From positions 1 to 50,234 of the forward strand of contig CADCEW010000010.1 in assembly GCA_902800585.1 (NCBI GenBank): DNA of 50,234 nucleotides, given 5' to 3'. Shown one piece after another: positions 18,147 through 26,772 of this stretch. Position 1 is the stretch's first letter. Every line of letters starts with the position of its first letter. Made by a program: the position numbers and the translations under genes. The stretch comes from an uncultured Prevotellaceae bacterium. Lineage in GTDB: Bacteria > Bacteroidota > Bacteroidia > Bacteroidales > Bacteroidaceae. The notes under the pieces were generated by a model that worked only from the letters and a program-made list of their open reading frames with translations, had not been told where the DNA came from and made no database searches.

Positions 18147-19316
18147 ATGACGAACGAATATCAAGAAAGAGTTAAAGCGTTACGAGCCCACCATGAGGAA
18201 CTGCTGACGCGTAAGAACGAGCCCCAAGAGTGGGGTAACGGTATTTATGAGAAATGGAAAAACCCCATTCTGACCGCTGAGCATACGCCTTTGGAATGGC
18301 GTTATGACTTCTGTGAGCAGGATAATCCCTACTTGATGCAGCGTATCATGATGAATGCCACGTTGAATTCAGGAGCTCTCAAATGGAAAGGGAAGTATCT
18401 GTTGGTGGTTCGTGTGGAAGGCGCAGACCGTAAATCTTTCTTCGCAGTGGCAGAGAGTCCCAACGGAGTGGATAACTTCCGTTTTTGGGAGGAACCTATT
18501 ACGATGCCCGACGATGTGATTCCTGCCACAAACATCTATGATATGCGTATCACTGCTCATGAGGATGGCTGGATATATGGCGTGTTCTGTGCGGAGCGTC
18601 ATGATGATTCGCAACCAGGAAACCTCAGTGCAGCTACAGCTACAGCTGGTATTGCTCGTACAAAAGATTTAAAGACATGGGAGCGTCTACCAGACTTAAA
18701 AACGAAGTCACAACAGCGCAATGTGGTGCTGCATCCTGAGTTCGTTAATGGCAAGTATGCTTTTTATACTCGTCCTCAGGATGGTTTCATCGATACAGGA
18801 AGTGGTGGTGGTATTGGCTGGGCACTGGTGGATGACATTACCCATGCGGAAGTGAAGGAGGAGAAAATCATCAATGCGCGCCACTATCATACCATTACTG
18901 AGGTGAAAAATGGTGAAGGCCCGCATCCTATCAAGACTAAAAAAGGCTGGCTGCATCTGGCTCATGGCGTACGTGCCACTGCAGATGGACTGCGTTATGT
19001 ATTATATATGTATATGACTTCTCTGGAGGATCCGACGAAGGTTATTGCCCAGCCAGGCGGATTCTTCCTCGTTCCAACAGGGGATGAGTATATTGGTGAT
19101 GTGATGAATGTCGCTTTTGCTAATGGATGGATTGCCGACGAGGATGGTAAGGTGTTTATCTACTATGCTTCTGCAGATACGCGGATGCATGTGGCAACCT
19201 CTACTGTCGACAGGTTAATCGACTATTGCACGAACACCCCGGAGGACGGTTTGTATACTGCAGCCTCTGTGGAGACCATAAAGAAATTAATCATTAAAAA
19301 TAAGCAATATGGCTAA
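18147..19316 (+). CDS. 4-O-beta-D-mannosyl-D-glucose phosphorylase (GH130, subfamily 1)
   Basis: 389 residues, no signal peptide, so cytoplasmic. The five-bladed propeller family is clear from NPILTAEHTPLEWRYDF, NIYDMRITAHEDGWIYG (general acid Asp132) and WLHLAHGVR. The family splits mannosyl-glucose with inorganic phosphate into alpha-mannose-1-phosphate and glucose, saving ATP. Its partner, cellobiose 2-epimerase, which makes mannosyl-glucose from mannobiose, is two genes downstream. Its end overlaps the transporter start by 8 nt. A mannooligosaccharide phosphorylase (subfamily 2) is the main alternative, but the motifs and the epimerase point to subfamily 1. Confidence 0.9.
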   Translation: MTNEYQERVKALRAHHEELLTRKNEPQEWGNGIYEKWKNPILTAEHTPLEWRYDFCEQDNPYLMQRIMMNATLNSGALKWKGKYLLVVRVEGADRKSFFAVAESPNGVDNFRFWEEPITMPDDVIPATNIYDMRITAHEDGWIYGVFCAERHDDSQPGNLSAATATAGIARTKDLKTWERLPDLKTKSQQRNVVLHPEFVNGKYAFYTRPQDGFIDTGSGGGIGWALVDDITHAEVKEEKIINARHYHTITEVKNGEGPHPIKTKKGWLHLAHGVRATADGLRYVLYMYMTSLEDPTKVIAQPGGFFLVPTGDEYIGDVMNVAFANGWIADEDGKVFIYYASADTRMHVATSTVDRLIDYCTNTPEDGLYTAASVETIKKLIIKNKQYG

Positions 19317-20700
19317 CTTAAAAGAAAAAATTGGTTACGGCTTTGGAGATATGTCATCCAGTATGTTTTGGAAGATATTCTCTTACTATCTGCCGTTTTT
19401 CTACAGTAACATTTTCGGCTTGTCATTGATTGACGCCGGTGTATTGGTGTTGGTAACTCGTATCTGGGATGCAGTCAGCGACCCGATGATGGGTGTCATT
19501 GCTGACCGTACTAACACCAGATGGGGAAAGTATCGTCCATATCTGTTATGGGTTGCTCCGTTCTTCTCCATCTGCGGTATCCTGCTGTTTACTACTCCTG
19601 ACCTTAACTATGGCGGTAAACTGATATGGGCATATGTGACTTACATCCTGATGATGTCAGTCTATACGGGTATCAATGTGCCATACGGAGCCATGTTGGG
19701 TGTGATGACGGATGATACGAATGAAAAGACCGTGTTCTCTTCTTTCCGTATGTTCTTCGCTTATGGCGGTTCGTTCATCTCTTTGTTCCTCTGGGAACCG
19801 CTTGCCAACGCTATGGGAGGCTATAACACTCCGGAGGGCTGGTTCTGGGCAATGGTGCTGATAGCAGCAGCCTGTTTCGTGATGTTCATCCTTTGTTTCC
19901 TTATGACGAAGGAGCATCTGAAGACTGTTTCTACGGTCAGTGTTGGCAGCGACTTTAAGGCATTGCTCTCTAATAAACCTTGGTGGTTGTTGATTGGTGC
20001 AGCCTTATGTTTCAACTTGTTCAACACCGTTCGTGGTGCAACGGTTGCTTATTTCTTCCAGGATATTATCGGCAGTAATGTCAACCTTGTATTCTTTGGT
20101 CTGATGTTTGCTTTCTATGCAGGTTTGTTCTTAGGAGTCGGTGAGGTTTCAAACATGGTAGGCGTCGCTTCGTGTGTGCCAATCTCCAGTAAATTAGGAA
20201 AGAAGACAACCTTCATTTTGGTCAATGCCTCGTTGGTGGTATTGAGTATTGCTTTCTATTTTATTCCCTGTACTCCTTCAGGCTATTGGATGATGTTGGT
20301 ATTCCAAATTCTGATATCTGTGCTTACTGGTGTTATGTCACCATTGGTATGGAGTATGTATGCTGACGTCAGTGACTATGCGGAGTTGAAATATAAGACA
20401 GCCTCTACAGGTTTGATCTTCTCGTCCAGTTCCATGGCACAGAAGTTCGGTGGTGCCATTGGTGGTGCAGCCGTGCTGTGGTTGTTGGACGGTTTCGGTT
20501 ATATCACAGATGCTGCTCAGTTGTCACAAGGAGTCGCTCAGCCTGCTGCAGCCCTTGACTGTCTGCGCTGGTTGATGAGTTTCATTCCTGCTTGTGTGGC
20601 ACTCTGCTCTATGTGTGTTGTCTGGTTCTATCCGTTGACCACGGAGCGTATCCATGAAATTACTGCAGAACTGAAGAAGATACGTGCTACAGAGGACTAA
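19309..20700 (+). CDS. GPH-family sugar:cation symporter (MFS), probable mannobiose importer
   Basis: 463 residues with twelve membrane segments. The glycoside-pentoside-hexuronide family is shown by LKEKIGYGFGDMSSSMFWK at the N-terminus and VLVLVTRIWDAVSDPMMGVIADRTNTRWGKYRP after the second segment. Such inner-membrane symporters bring in disaccharides with a cation. It overlaps the phosphorylase gene by 8 nt and is followed 1 nt later by the epimerase gene, so all three are translated together. Mannobiose or short mannooligosaccharides are the inferred cargo. No SusC/SusD outer-membrane pair is in the cluster. Confidence 0.88.
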   Translation: MANLKEKIGYGFGDMSSSMFWKIFSYYLPFFYSNIFGLSLIDAGVLVLVTRIWDAVSDPMMGVIADRTNTRWGKYRPYLLWVAPFFSICGILLFTTPDLNYGGKLIWAYVTYILMMSVYTGINVPYGAMLGVMTDDTNEKTVFSSFRMFFAYGGSFISLFLWEPLANAMGGYNTPEGWFWAMVLIAAACFVMFILCFLMTKEHLKTVSTVSVGSDFKALLSNKPWWLLIGAALCFNLFNTVRGATVAYFFQDIIGSNVNLVFFGLMFAFYAGLFLGVGEVSNMVGVASCVPISSKLGKKTTFILVNASLVVLSIAFYFIPCTPSGYWMMLVFQILISVLTGVMSPLVWSMYADVSDYAELKYKTASTGLIFSSSSMAQKFGGAIGGAAVLWLLDGFGYITDAAQLSQGVAQPAAALDCLRWLMSFIPACVALCSMCVVWFYPLTTERIHEITAELKKIRATED

Positions 20701-20701
20701 T

Positions 20702-21973
20702 ATGGTGCAAACAATGATAAAAGAAATGCAGGATGTTCTAGAGCAGAATATCCTGCGTTTTTGGCTGGATAGGATGGTTGACCGAGAGCATGGGGGCTTC
20801 TATGGTCGTATAGACGGCAAAGGGATGCTTCATCCGGAAGCTGAGAAGGGAGCGATATTGAATGCAAGGATTCTCTGGACTTTTTCTGCTGCCTATAGAG
20901 TCTTAGGAAATCCGGAATATCTAGACGCTTCTAGGAGAGCCTATGATTATCTCATCAATCATTTCATTGATAAAGAGTATGGCGGTGTATATTGGAGTGT
21001 GGATTTCTTGGGAAATCCACTGGATACCAAGAAACAATTCTATGCTATTGGCTTTGCTCTCTATGGATTAACTGAATATGTACGAGCAACAGGCGACAGA
21101 GAGGCGTTGGATTATGCTCTTCAACTCTATGAGTGCATTGAGGAACATGCATTGGATAGGCAATATAATGGCTATATTGAGGCTTGCACCCGTGAGTGGG
21201 ATGAGATTACCGATATGCGTTTGAGTGATTTTGATGCTAACTTTCCTAAGTCGCAGAACACCCATCTGCACATTATCGAACCGTATACAAATCTATTGAG
21301 ATGTCTGAAAGAATTGCATGCAGCAGAAACGTGCGACTATGTGCCGGTTCTCGGATCGGTACTTCCTGTCGGCATTAGCGTTCCAATTGAGACCATTCAT
21401 GATATTGAAGCCTCTCTTCGCAATTTGATAGCTATTTTCACGGATAAGATTCTTAACCCTGAAACGCATCATTTAGATTTGTTTTTTGAGATGGACTGGA
21501 CACGTGGAGCAGGACATTTAGAAAGTTACGGACATGACATAGAGTGTTCATGGCTGATGCATGAGGCGGCATTGGTGTTAGGTGATAAAGAGGTGCTTGC
21601 CAAAGTGGAGCCGATTGTCCGCATGGTGGCAAAGGCTTCTGAGAAAGGACTTCGTCCTGATGGTTCTATGATTCATGAGGCAAATCTTACAACAAATCAT
21701 GTGGACGACGACTTGCATTGGTGGGTACAGGCGGAGAATGTCGTAGGATGGTTTAATCTCTATCAGTATTTCGGTGATGAGGAAGCTTTGGAGAAAGCAG
21801 TTCGTTGCTGGGAATATATCAAGAAGGAACTGATTGATTGGGATAATGGAGAATGGTTCTGGAGTCGTCATCCTGACGGTTCTTTGAATACTGTTGATGA
21901 CAAGGCTGGTTTCTGGAAATGCCCCTATCACAACAGTCGAATGTGTTTAGAAATATTAGAACGTTCTACTTAA
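20702..21973 (+). CDS. Cellobiose 2-epimerase (AGE family)
   Basis: 423 residues from the ATG at 20702, right after the symporter stop; an in-frame start at 20684 would overlap. This alpha/alpha-barrel enzyme interconverts the reducing-end sugar at C2, turning mannobiose into mannosyl-glucose. Family motifs include GGFYGRIDGKG, GGVYWSVD, SYGHDIECSWLMHEAA (a catalytic His), WWVQAENVVGWFNLYQ and GFWKCPYHNSRMCLE near the C-terminus. It completes the epimerase/phosphorylase pathway with the GH130 gene. N-acylglucosamine 2-epimerase is the nearest alternative, but context strongly favours the disaccharide enzyme. Confidence 0.88.
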   Translation: MVQTMIKEMQDVLEQNILRFWLDRMVDREHGGFYGRIDGKGMLHPEAEKGAILNARILWTFSAAYRVLGNPEYLDASRRAYDYLINHFIDKEYGGVYWSVDFLGNPLDTKKQFYAIGFALYGLTEYVRATGDREALDYALQLYECIEEHALDRQYNGYIEACTREWDEITDMRLSDFDANFPKSQNTHLHIIEPYTNLLRCLKELHAAETCDYVPVLGSVLPVGISVPIETIHDIEASLRNLIAIFTDKILNPETHHLDLFFEMDWTRGAGHLESYGHDIECSWLMHEAALVLGDKEVLAKVEPIVRMVAKASEKGLRPDGSMIHEANLTTNHVDDDLHWWVQAENVVGWFNLYQYFGDEEALEKAVRCWEYIKKELIDWDNGEWFWSRHPDGSLNTVDDKAGFWKCPYHNSRMCLEILERST

Positions 21974-22031
21974 TTGATTTTTGTGAAAATGATTTCTACA
22001 ATAATGTGATGATATATTGGAATTTATTGCG

Positions 22032-22039
22032 TACCTTTG
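22032..22039 (+). promoter_or_regulatory. -7 promoter box of the small HTH gene
   Basis: TACCTTTG, 47 nt upstream of the start at 22087, in the 113-nt gap after the epimerase gene. It matches TAnnTTTG; no -33 TTG is evident. Confidence 0.45.
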
Positions 22040-22086
22040 TTGGCAAATATATGAGAGGAAAAATTTAACCAACACAAAAAAAGACA

Positions 22087-22299
22087 ATGAACATAGGTAA
22101 GCACATTGAAGAAATCCTCAGGAAGCAAGGTAAGTCTGCAGCCTGGTTAGCAACACAGATCCCCTGTGAACGTACAAATGTTTATAACATTTTTAAACGT
22201 AAAAGTCTGGACGTTCGATTACTGATGCGTATCAGCGTTATTCTGGAATACGACTTCTTTAAGGAATTGTCCGAAGAAGCATTTCCTAAGAATAAATAA
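22087..22299 (+). CDS. Small Xre/Cro-type helix-turn-helix protein
   Basis: 70 residues. The whole protein is one helix-turn-helix domain: KHIEEILRKQGKSAAWLATQ, then the recognition region CERTNVYNIFKRKSLDVRLL and a helical tail. It has no ligand domain. It stands alone with its own promoter box and a strong terminator directly after it, so it is a single-gene unit between the mannan and complex I operons. Its target is unknown. Similar short proteins are common in Bacteroidales. A role in controlling the mannan genes is possible only by proximity. Confidence 0.75.
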   Translation: MNIGKHIEEILRKQGKSAAWLATQIPCERTNVYNIFKRKSLDVRLLMRISVILEYDFFKELSEEAFPKNK

Positions 22300-22303
22300 A
22301 ATT

Positions 22304-22340
22304 AAAGCCGTTGCCTTAAAAGGTAGCGGCTTTTCTTTTG
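22304..22340 (+). terminator. Intrinsic terminator after the HTH gene
   Basis: Hairpin of AAAGCCGTTGCC (22304-22315) with GGTAGCGGCTTT (22322-22333), including two G-U pairs, a 6-nt loop, then a T-rich tail at 22331-22339. Confidence 0.85.
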
Positions 22341-22387
22341 TGATAAAGTTTTTCAATATTTATGTCTTTTCTTTGCAAATAATTTTG

Positions 22388-22395
22388 TACCTTTG
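22388..22395 (+). promoter_or_regulatory. -7 promoter box of the nuo operon
   Basis: TACCTTTG, 32 nt upstream of the nuoA ATG at 22428. A TTTG at 22372-22375 is too close to be a normal -33 element. Confidence 0.5.
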
Positions 22396-22427
22396 CAGAG
22401 AAATTGAATTCAATAAAAACACTTTTT

Positions 22428-22778
22428 ATGAACTTTACTTTGTTAATTACCGTCTTGTTGACGGCTATTACATTGGTTGCAGGGGCATATGTTGTTGCGA
22501 AACTGATAGGACCACGCTCCTATAACAAGGTAAAAGGCGAACCTTATGAGTGTGGTATTCCTACTCATGGTACGTCTTGGATTCCTGTTGGCATTGGCTT
22601 CTATCTGTTCGCTATCCTGTTTCTCATGTTTGATGTAGAAACAGTGTTCCTGTATCCTTGGGCTGTAGTCGTGAAAGAATTCGGTGTGATGGCATTACTG
22701 AGCATCGGCTTTTTCTTGGTAGTTCTAGTTTTAGGCTTGGCATATGCCTGGCGGAAAGGAGATCTTGAATGGAAATAA
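22428..22778 (+). CDS. nuoA: NADH-quinone oxidoreductase-type complex I, subunit A
   Basis: 116 residues with three membrane segments. The loop GPRSYNKVKGEPYECGIPTHG, with its conserved Cys, is the subunit A hallmark, followed by FYLFAILFLMFDVETVFLYPWA. An upstream in-frame TTG at 22404 is not needed; the ATG at 22428 follows the promoter box. The subunit lies in the membrane arm next to the quinone tunnel. It overlaps nuoB by 10 nt and is first in an 11-gene operon that has no nuoE, nuoF or nuoG. Confidence 0.93.
   Translation: MNFTLLITVLLTAITLVAGAYVVAKLIGPRSYNKVKGEPYECGIPTHGTSWIPVGIGFYLFAILFLMFDVETVFLYPWAVVVKEFGVMALLSIGFFLVVLVLGLAYAWRKGDLEWK
22755..22761 (+). promoter_or_regulatory. Strong Shine-Dalgarno site for nuoB
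   Basis: AAAGGAG lies 7 nt before the nuoB ATG, inside the end of nuoA. Such sites are uncommon in this phylum, and most genes in this window lack them. Confidence 0.7.
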
Positions 22779-23503
22779 AGCCGAAAATCAAAAGCATTCC
22801 TTATGAGGAGTGGAACGATAATGACTCGTTGGAGAAACTGGTTGAGGAGTTACATGAGGGTGGTGTCAATGTCGTGACAGGCTCTTTGGACAAACTTATC
22901 AACTGGGGACGTGCCAATTCCCTGTGGTCATTGACCTTTGCTACTTCATGTTGTGGTATTGAGTTTATGGCATGTGGATGTTCACGCTATGACTTTGCCC
23001 GTTTTGGTTTTGAGGTAACGCGCAATTCTCCTCGTCAGGCAGATCTGATTATGTGTGCTGGTACGATTACTCACAAGATGGCTCCTGCCCTGAAACGTCT
23101 GTATGATGAGATGGCAGAACCTAAGTATGTAATTGCAGTTGGTGGCTGTGCCATTAGCGGAGGTCCTTTCAAGTCGAGTTATCATGTCGTGAAAGGTATT
23201 GAGGAAATTGTTCCTGTAGATGTGTTTATTCCTGGCTGTCCTCCACGCCCTGAGGCAATCATGTATGGTATGATGCAGTTGCAGCGTAAGGTGAAGATAG
23301 AGAAATTCTTCGGTGGTGCTAATCATAAGCAGACTACTGCAGAGAAGGAACTGGGTGTTTCGAACGAGGAGCTCACGTTCCGTAACAAGTTAGGCGATCG
23401 TCGTAGAGAACCGATTGTGGTAACGGATGTACCTAAGGAGTTTGTTGAAGAGATCCAGAATACCCAGAGTATTCAGACTAAATCAGAGGAGGCCGCCGTA
23501 TGA
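22769..23503 (+). CDS. nuoB: Complex I subunit B (N2 iron-sulfur cluster subunit)
   Basis: 244 residues. The tandem Cys61-Cys62 (ATSCCGIEFMACG), Cys127 (VGGCAISGG) and Cys157 (PGCPPRPE) are the four ligands of cluster N2, which passes electrons to quinone. The C-terminal part, from about residue 180, extends beyond many homologues as a charged tail (KELGVSNEELTFRNKLGDRR) and may help close the end where the NADH module is absent; that is speculation. It overlaps nuoA by 10 nt and nuoCD by 4 nt. Confidence 0.93.
   Translation: MEIKPKIKSIPYEEWNDNDSLEKLVEELHEGGVNVVTGSLDKLINWGRANSLWSLTFATSCCGIEFMACGCSRYDFARFGFEVTRNSPRQADLIMCAGTITHKMAPALKRLYDEMAEPKYVIAVGGCAISGGPFKSSYHVVKGIEEIVPVDVFIPGCPPRPEAIMYGMMQLQRKVKIEKFFGGANHKQTTAEKELGVSNEELTFRNKLGDRRREPIVVTDVPKEFVEEIQNTQSIQTKSEEAAV
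23485..23492 (+). promoter_or_regulatory. Strong Shine-Dalgarno site for nuoCD
   Basis: AGAGGAGG, 7 nt before the nuoCD ATG and inside the nuoB end, at a 4-nt ATGA overlap. Confidence 0.7.
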
Positions 23504-25110
23504 AGTTAGAGTTCTTATCATTTGATTTTGACAAGTTTGCTGCTGAGATGCAGAACTTGAAGGAAAAGAAAGGGTTTGACTATCTGGTTACCATCGTAGG
23601 TGAAGATTTCGGTGAAGAGGGATTGGGTTGTATCTACATATTGGAGAACACCAATACCAACGAGCGTTGCTCCGTGAAGATGATAGCAAAGACACAGATT
23701 TGTGGCGATGGTATTGCTATCAATGGTACAGGTGAGACGGACGGACAAATGGTTCCGTATATCCCTACTGTAAGCAAGATATGGCGTGTAGCCGATTTGT
23801 TGGAACGTGAGGTCTATGACTTCTTCGGTATTGTATTCCTCGGTCATCCTGATATGCGCAGGCTCTTCCTGCGTAGTGATTTCAAAGGCTATCCTTTCCG
23901 CAAGGACTGGAAGTTTGACGACTCTTATACTTTGGAGGATGACGAGGAACCTGACTATGGTCTGGAATACTATATAGATAAATATGGTAATCTACAATCG
24001 AAACGGAACAAGCTCTTTACTAGCGATGAGTATGTGATAAACATTGGTCCTCAGCATCCGTCTACTCACGGTGTGTTGCGCTTGCAGACCGTTCTTGATG
24101 GTGAAACAGTTAAACGTGTTTATCCGCATCTTGGTTATATTCATCGTGGCATCGAGAAAATGTGTGAGTCATTGACTTATCCGCAAACATTGGCATTGAC
24201 GGATCGTCTAAACTATCTCTCTGCGATGATGCACCGCCATGCGCTGGTTGGCGTCATTGAGGAAGGCTTAGGAGTGGAATTGACTGACCGTATTAAGTAT
24301 ATCCGTACTATCATGGATGAGTTGCAGCGTATCGATTCTCACTTATTGTATGTCGGCTGTTGCGCTCAGGATATGGGTGCCCTGACAGCTTTCCTATATT
24401 CTATGCGTGACCGTGAGCATGTACTCAACTGCATGGAAGAAACGACAGGTGGACGACTCATTCAGAACTATTATAGAATAGGAGGCTTGCAGGACGACAT
24501 CGATCCTAACTTCGTGAAGAATGTGAAGGATTTGGTGAAGTATATGAAGCCTATCATTCAGGAGTATGTTGATGTGTTTGGTGATAATATCATCACTCAC
24601 AAGCGTTTTGAGAAGGTAGGTCCAATGAGTCTTGAAGACTGTGTGTCTTATGCTGTGACAGGTCCCGCTGGACGTGCATCTGGTTGGAAGAACGATGTGC
24701 GTAAGAACCATCCGTACGACATGTACGACAAGGTAGAGTGGGAACAGATCACGATGACAGGTTGTGACACGATGGATCGTTATACCTGCCACATCCAGGA
24801 GATGTACCAGAGTCTGCACATTATCGAGCAGCTTATTGACAACATCCCTGAGGGTGAGTTCTATGTAAAGCAGAAGCCTATCATCAAGGTGCCCGAAGGC
24901 CAATGGTATTTCTCTGTAGAGGGTGCCAGCGGTGAGTTTGGTGTTTATCTTGACTCTCGTGGTGATAAGAGTCCGTATCGCTTGAAGATGCGTCCAATGG
25001 GACTCTCTTTAACAGGAGCGCTTGATCCGATGCTGCGTGGGCAGAAAATTGCCGACCTCGTGGCTACGGGTGCTGCTATAGATTTTGTAATTCCAGATAT
25101 TGACAGATAA
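23500..25110 (+). CDS. nuoCD: Fused complex I subunits C and D
   Basis: 536 residues. The N-terminal part (about 1-155) is the 30-kDa subunit C, ending in the signature YDFFGIVFLGHPDMRRLFLRSDFKGYPFRKDW. A short linker leads to the 49-kDa subunit D (about 175-536) with INIGPQHPSTHGVLRL, HLGYIHRGIEKMCE and the C-terminal VATGAAIDFVIPDIDR. The two parts are in one unbroken frame, as is usual for Bacteroidetes. Together with NuoB, subunit D forms the quinone site. It begins with a 4-nt overlap on nuoB and is followed 12 nt later by nuoH. Confidence 0.95.
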   Translation: MKLEFLSFDFDKFAAEMQNLKEKKGFDYLVTIVGEDFGEEGLGCIYILENTNTNERCSVKMIAKTQICGDGIAINGTGETDGQMVPYIPTVSKIWRVADLLEREVYDFFGIVFLGHPDMRRLFLRSDFKGYPFRKDWKFDDSYTLEDDEEPDYGLEYYIDKYGNLQSKRNKLFTSDEYVINIGPQHPSTHGVLRLQTVLDGETVKRVYPHLGYIHRGIEKMCESLTYPQTLALTDRLNYLSAMMHRHALVGVIEEGLGVELTDRIKYIRTIMDELQRIDSHLLYVGCCAQDMGALTAFLYSMRDREHVLNCMEETTGGRLIQNYYRIGGLQDDIDPNFVKNVKDLVKYMKPIIQEYVDVFGDNIITHKRFEKVGPMSLEDCVSYAVTGPAGRASGWKNDVRKNHPYDMYDKVEWEQITMTGCDTMDRYTCHIQEMYQSLHIIEQLIDNIPEGEFYVKQKPIIKVPEGQWYFSVEGASGEFGVYLDSRGDKSPYRLKMRPMGLSLTGALDPMLRGQKIADLVATGAAIDFVIPDIDR

Positions 25111-25122
25111 AAGCGAAGGATT

Positions 25123-26211
25123 ATGTTTGATTTTAGTATTGTAACACAATGGTTTGACGCTCTCCTGAGAGACACCTTAGGTCTTGGAGATTTCTGGTCG
25201 ATATTGATAGAGTGTGTATTGGTGGGCGTCGGTATCCTTGTAGGATATGCGCTAATAGCCATTGCACTGATATTTATGGAGCGTAAGGTCTGTGCCTACT
25301 TCCAGTGTCGCTTAGGTCCGATGCGAGTAGGTTACTGGGGATTGTTGCAGGTTTTTGCCGATGTCTTGAAGATGTTGATTAAAGAGATATTCTTTGTCGA
25401 CAAAGCGGATAAGTTCCTGTATCTGGTAGCTCCATTGCTAGTTATCATTGGTTCTGTCGGAGCCTTCTCGTTCCTCCCTTGGAATAATGGTGCGACAGTA
25501 CTCGACTTCAATGTAGGAATATTTCTGCTGACAGCGATTTCTTCGCTTGGCGTAGTAGGTATCTTCCTCGCAGGTTGGGGTTCTAACAATAAGTATTCTG
25601 TGGTCAGTGCCATGCGTGGTGCTGTGCAGATGATCTCTTACGAGATGTCTTTGTGCTTATGTCTGATAACTGCCGTTGTCTTAACTGGTACCATGCAGAT
25701 GAGTGGTATCGTTGAGGCTCAGACAGGTCCTTGGAAATGGCTTATCTTCCAAGGTCATGTTCCTGCCATTATTGCTTTCCTGATATTCCTTGTAGCAGGA
25801 AATGCTGAGGCGAATCGAGGTCCGTTCGACATGGCAGAGGCAGAGAGTGAGTTGACGGCAGGTCATCACACCGAATATTCCGGTATGGGCTTTGGCTTCT
25901 TCTATCTTGCTGAATTCTTGAACCTGTTTATCATTGCAGGTATTGCCGCCACAGTTTTCCTGGGTGGTTGGGCGCCTGTGAATATCGGCATTGAGGGTTT
26001 CGATGCTGTGATGAACTATATTCCTGGAATTGTATGGTTCATGGGTAAAGCATTCTTCCTGGTATGGATCCTGATGTGGATTAAGTGGACGTTCCCCCGT
26101 CTCCGTATCGATCAGATTCTGAAGTTAGAGTGGAAGTATCTTATGCCGCTGGGACTCATTAATCTCGTTATTATGACTGTTGTAGTGGCCCTCGGCCTAT
26201 ATATTAAATAA
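25123..26211 (+). CDS. nuoH: Complex I subunit H
   Basis: 362 residues, eight or nine membrane segments. Conserved loops are visible: FMERKVCAYFQCRLGPMRVGYWGLLQVFADVLKMLIKE split over the first loop, and NRGPFDMAEAESELTAGHHTEYSGM, which carries the acidic cluster near the quinone chamber. The subunit joins the peripheral and membrane arms. The gene is full length and lies between nuoCD and nuoI with gaps of 12 and 9 nt. Confidence 0.95.
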   Translation: MFDFSIVTQWFDALLRDTLGLGDFWSILIECVLVGVGILVGYALIAIALIFMERKVCAYFQCRLGPMRVGYWGLLQVFADVLKMLIKEIFFVDKADKFLYLVAPLLVIIGSVGAFSFLPWNNGATVLDFNVGIFLLTAISSLGVVGIFLAGWGSNNKYSVVSAMRGAVQMISYEMSLCLCLITAVVLTGTMQMSGIVEAQTGPWKWLIFQGHVPAIIAFLIFLVAGNAEANRGPFDMAEAESELTAGHHTEYSGMGFGFFYLAEFLNLFIIAGIAATVFLGGWAPVNIGIEGFDAVMNYIPGIVWFMGKAFFLVWILMWIKWTFPRLRIDQILKLEWKYLMPLGLINLVIMTVVVALGLYIK

Positions 26212-26220
26212 GGTATAGCA

Positions 26221-26766
26221 ATGGAAGATAACAAATCATATTTCGGAGAGGTTGGACACGGCTTGAAGACGTTGGCTACAGGTATGAAGATTACTTGGAA
26301 GGAATATTTCAAGGACTTCTTTACCAACAAGTCAACAGAGCAGTATCCAGAAAACCGTAAGACGACACTTCATGTGGCTAAGCGTCATCGTGGTCGTCTA
26401 GTGTTTAAGCGCAACGAGGATGGCAGTTATAAATGTACGGCATGTACGCTGTGTGAGAAAACATGTCCTAATGGAACCATTAAGATTACTTCTCACATGG
26501 AAGAAGATTCAGAGACTGGTAAGAAAAAGAAGGTTCTTGATGACTATCAGTATGACTTAGGTGACTGTATGTTCTGCCAACTCTGCACGAATGCCTGCAA
26601 CTTCGATGCCATTGAGTTTACGAATGATTTCGAGAATGCTGCGTTCAATCGTGATTCCTTGGTATTGCATCTTGACAAGGAGATATACAAGGGTGGTTCG
26701 CTGCCCAACTTGATTGATGGCGGTGCACCGCAGGAGATTGGTAAGTTTAATACTAAAACGAAGTAA
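26221..26766 (+). CDS. nuoI: Complex I subunit I (two 4Fe-4S clusters)
   Basis: 181 residues. Two ferredoxin motifs give eight ligands: Cys72, 75, 78 and 82 in CTACTLCEKTC, and Cys116, 119, 122 and 126 in CMFCQLCTNAC. In complex I these hold clusters N6a and N6b, which hand electrons to NuoB. As nuoEFG are missing here, NuoI is the outermost visible redox subunit and a likely docking face for a ferredoxin-like donor; that is an inference. The insert between motifs (HMEEDSETGKKKKVLDD) is strongly charged. Confidence 0.93.
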   Translation: MEDNKSYFGEVGHGLKTLATGMKITWKEYFKDFFTNKSTEQYPENRKTTLHVAKRHRGRLVFKRNEDGSYKCTACTLCEKTCPNGTIKITSHMEEDSETGKKKKVLDDYQYDLGDCMFCQLCTNACNFDAIEFTNDFENAAFNRDSLVLHLDKEIYKGGSLPNLIDGGAPQEIGKFNTKTK

Positions 26767-26772
26767 ACGGCT

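Noticed and set aside
22404-22427. Longer NuoA using TTG at 22404
   Set aside because: The added residues are not part of the family and begin close to the expected transcript start; the ATG at 22428 gives the normal length.
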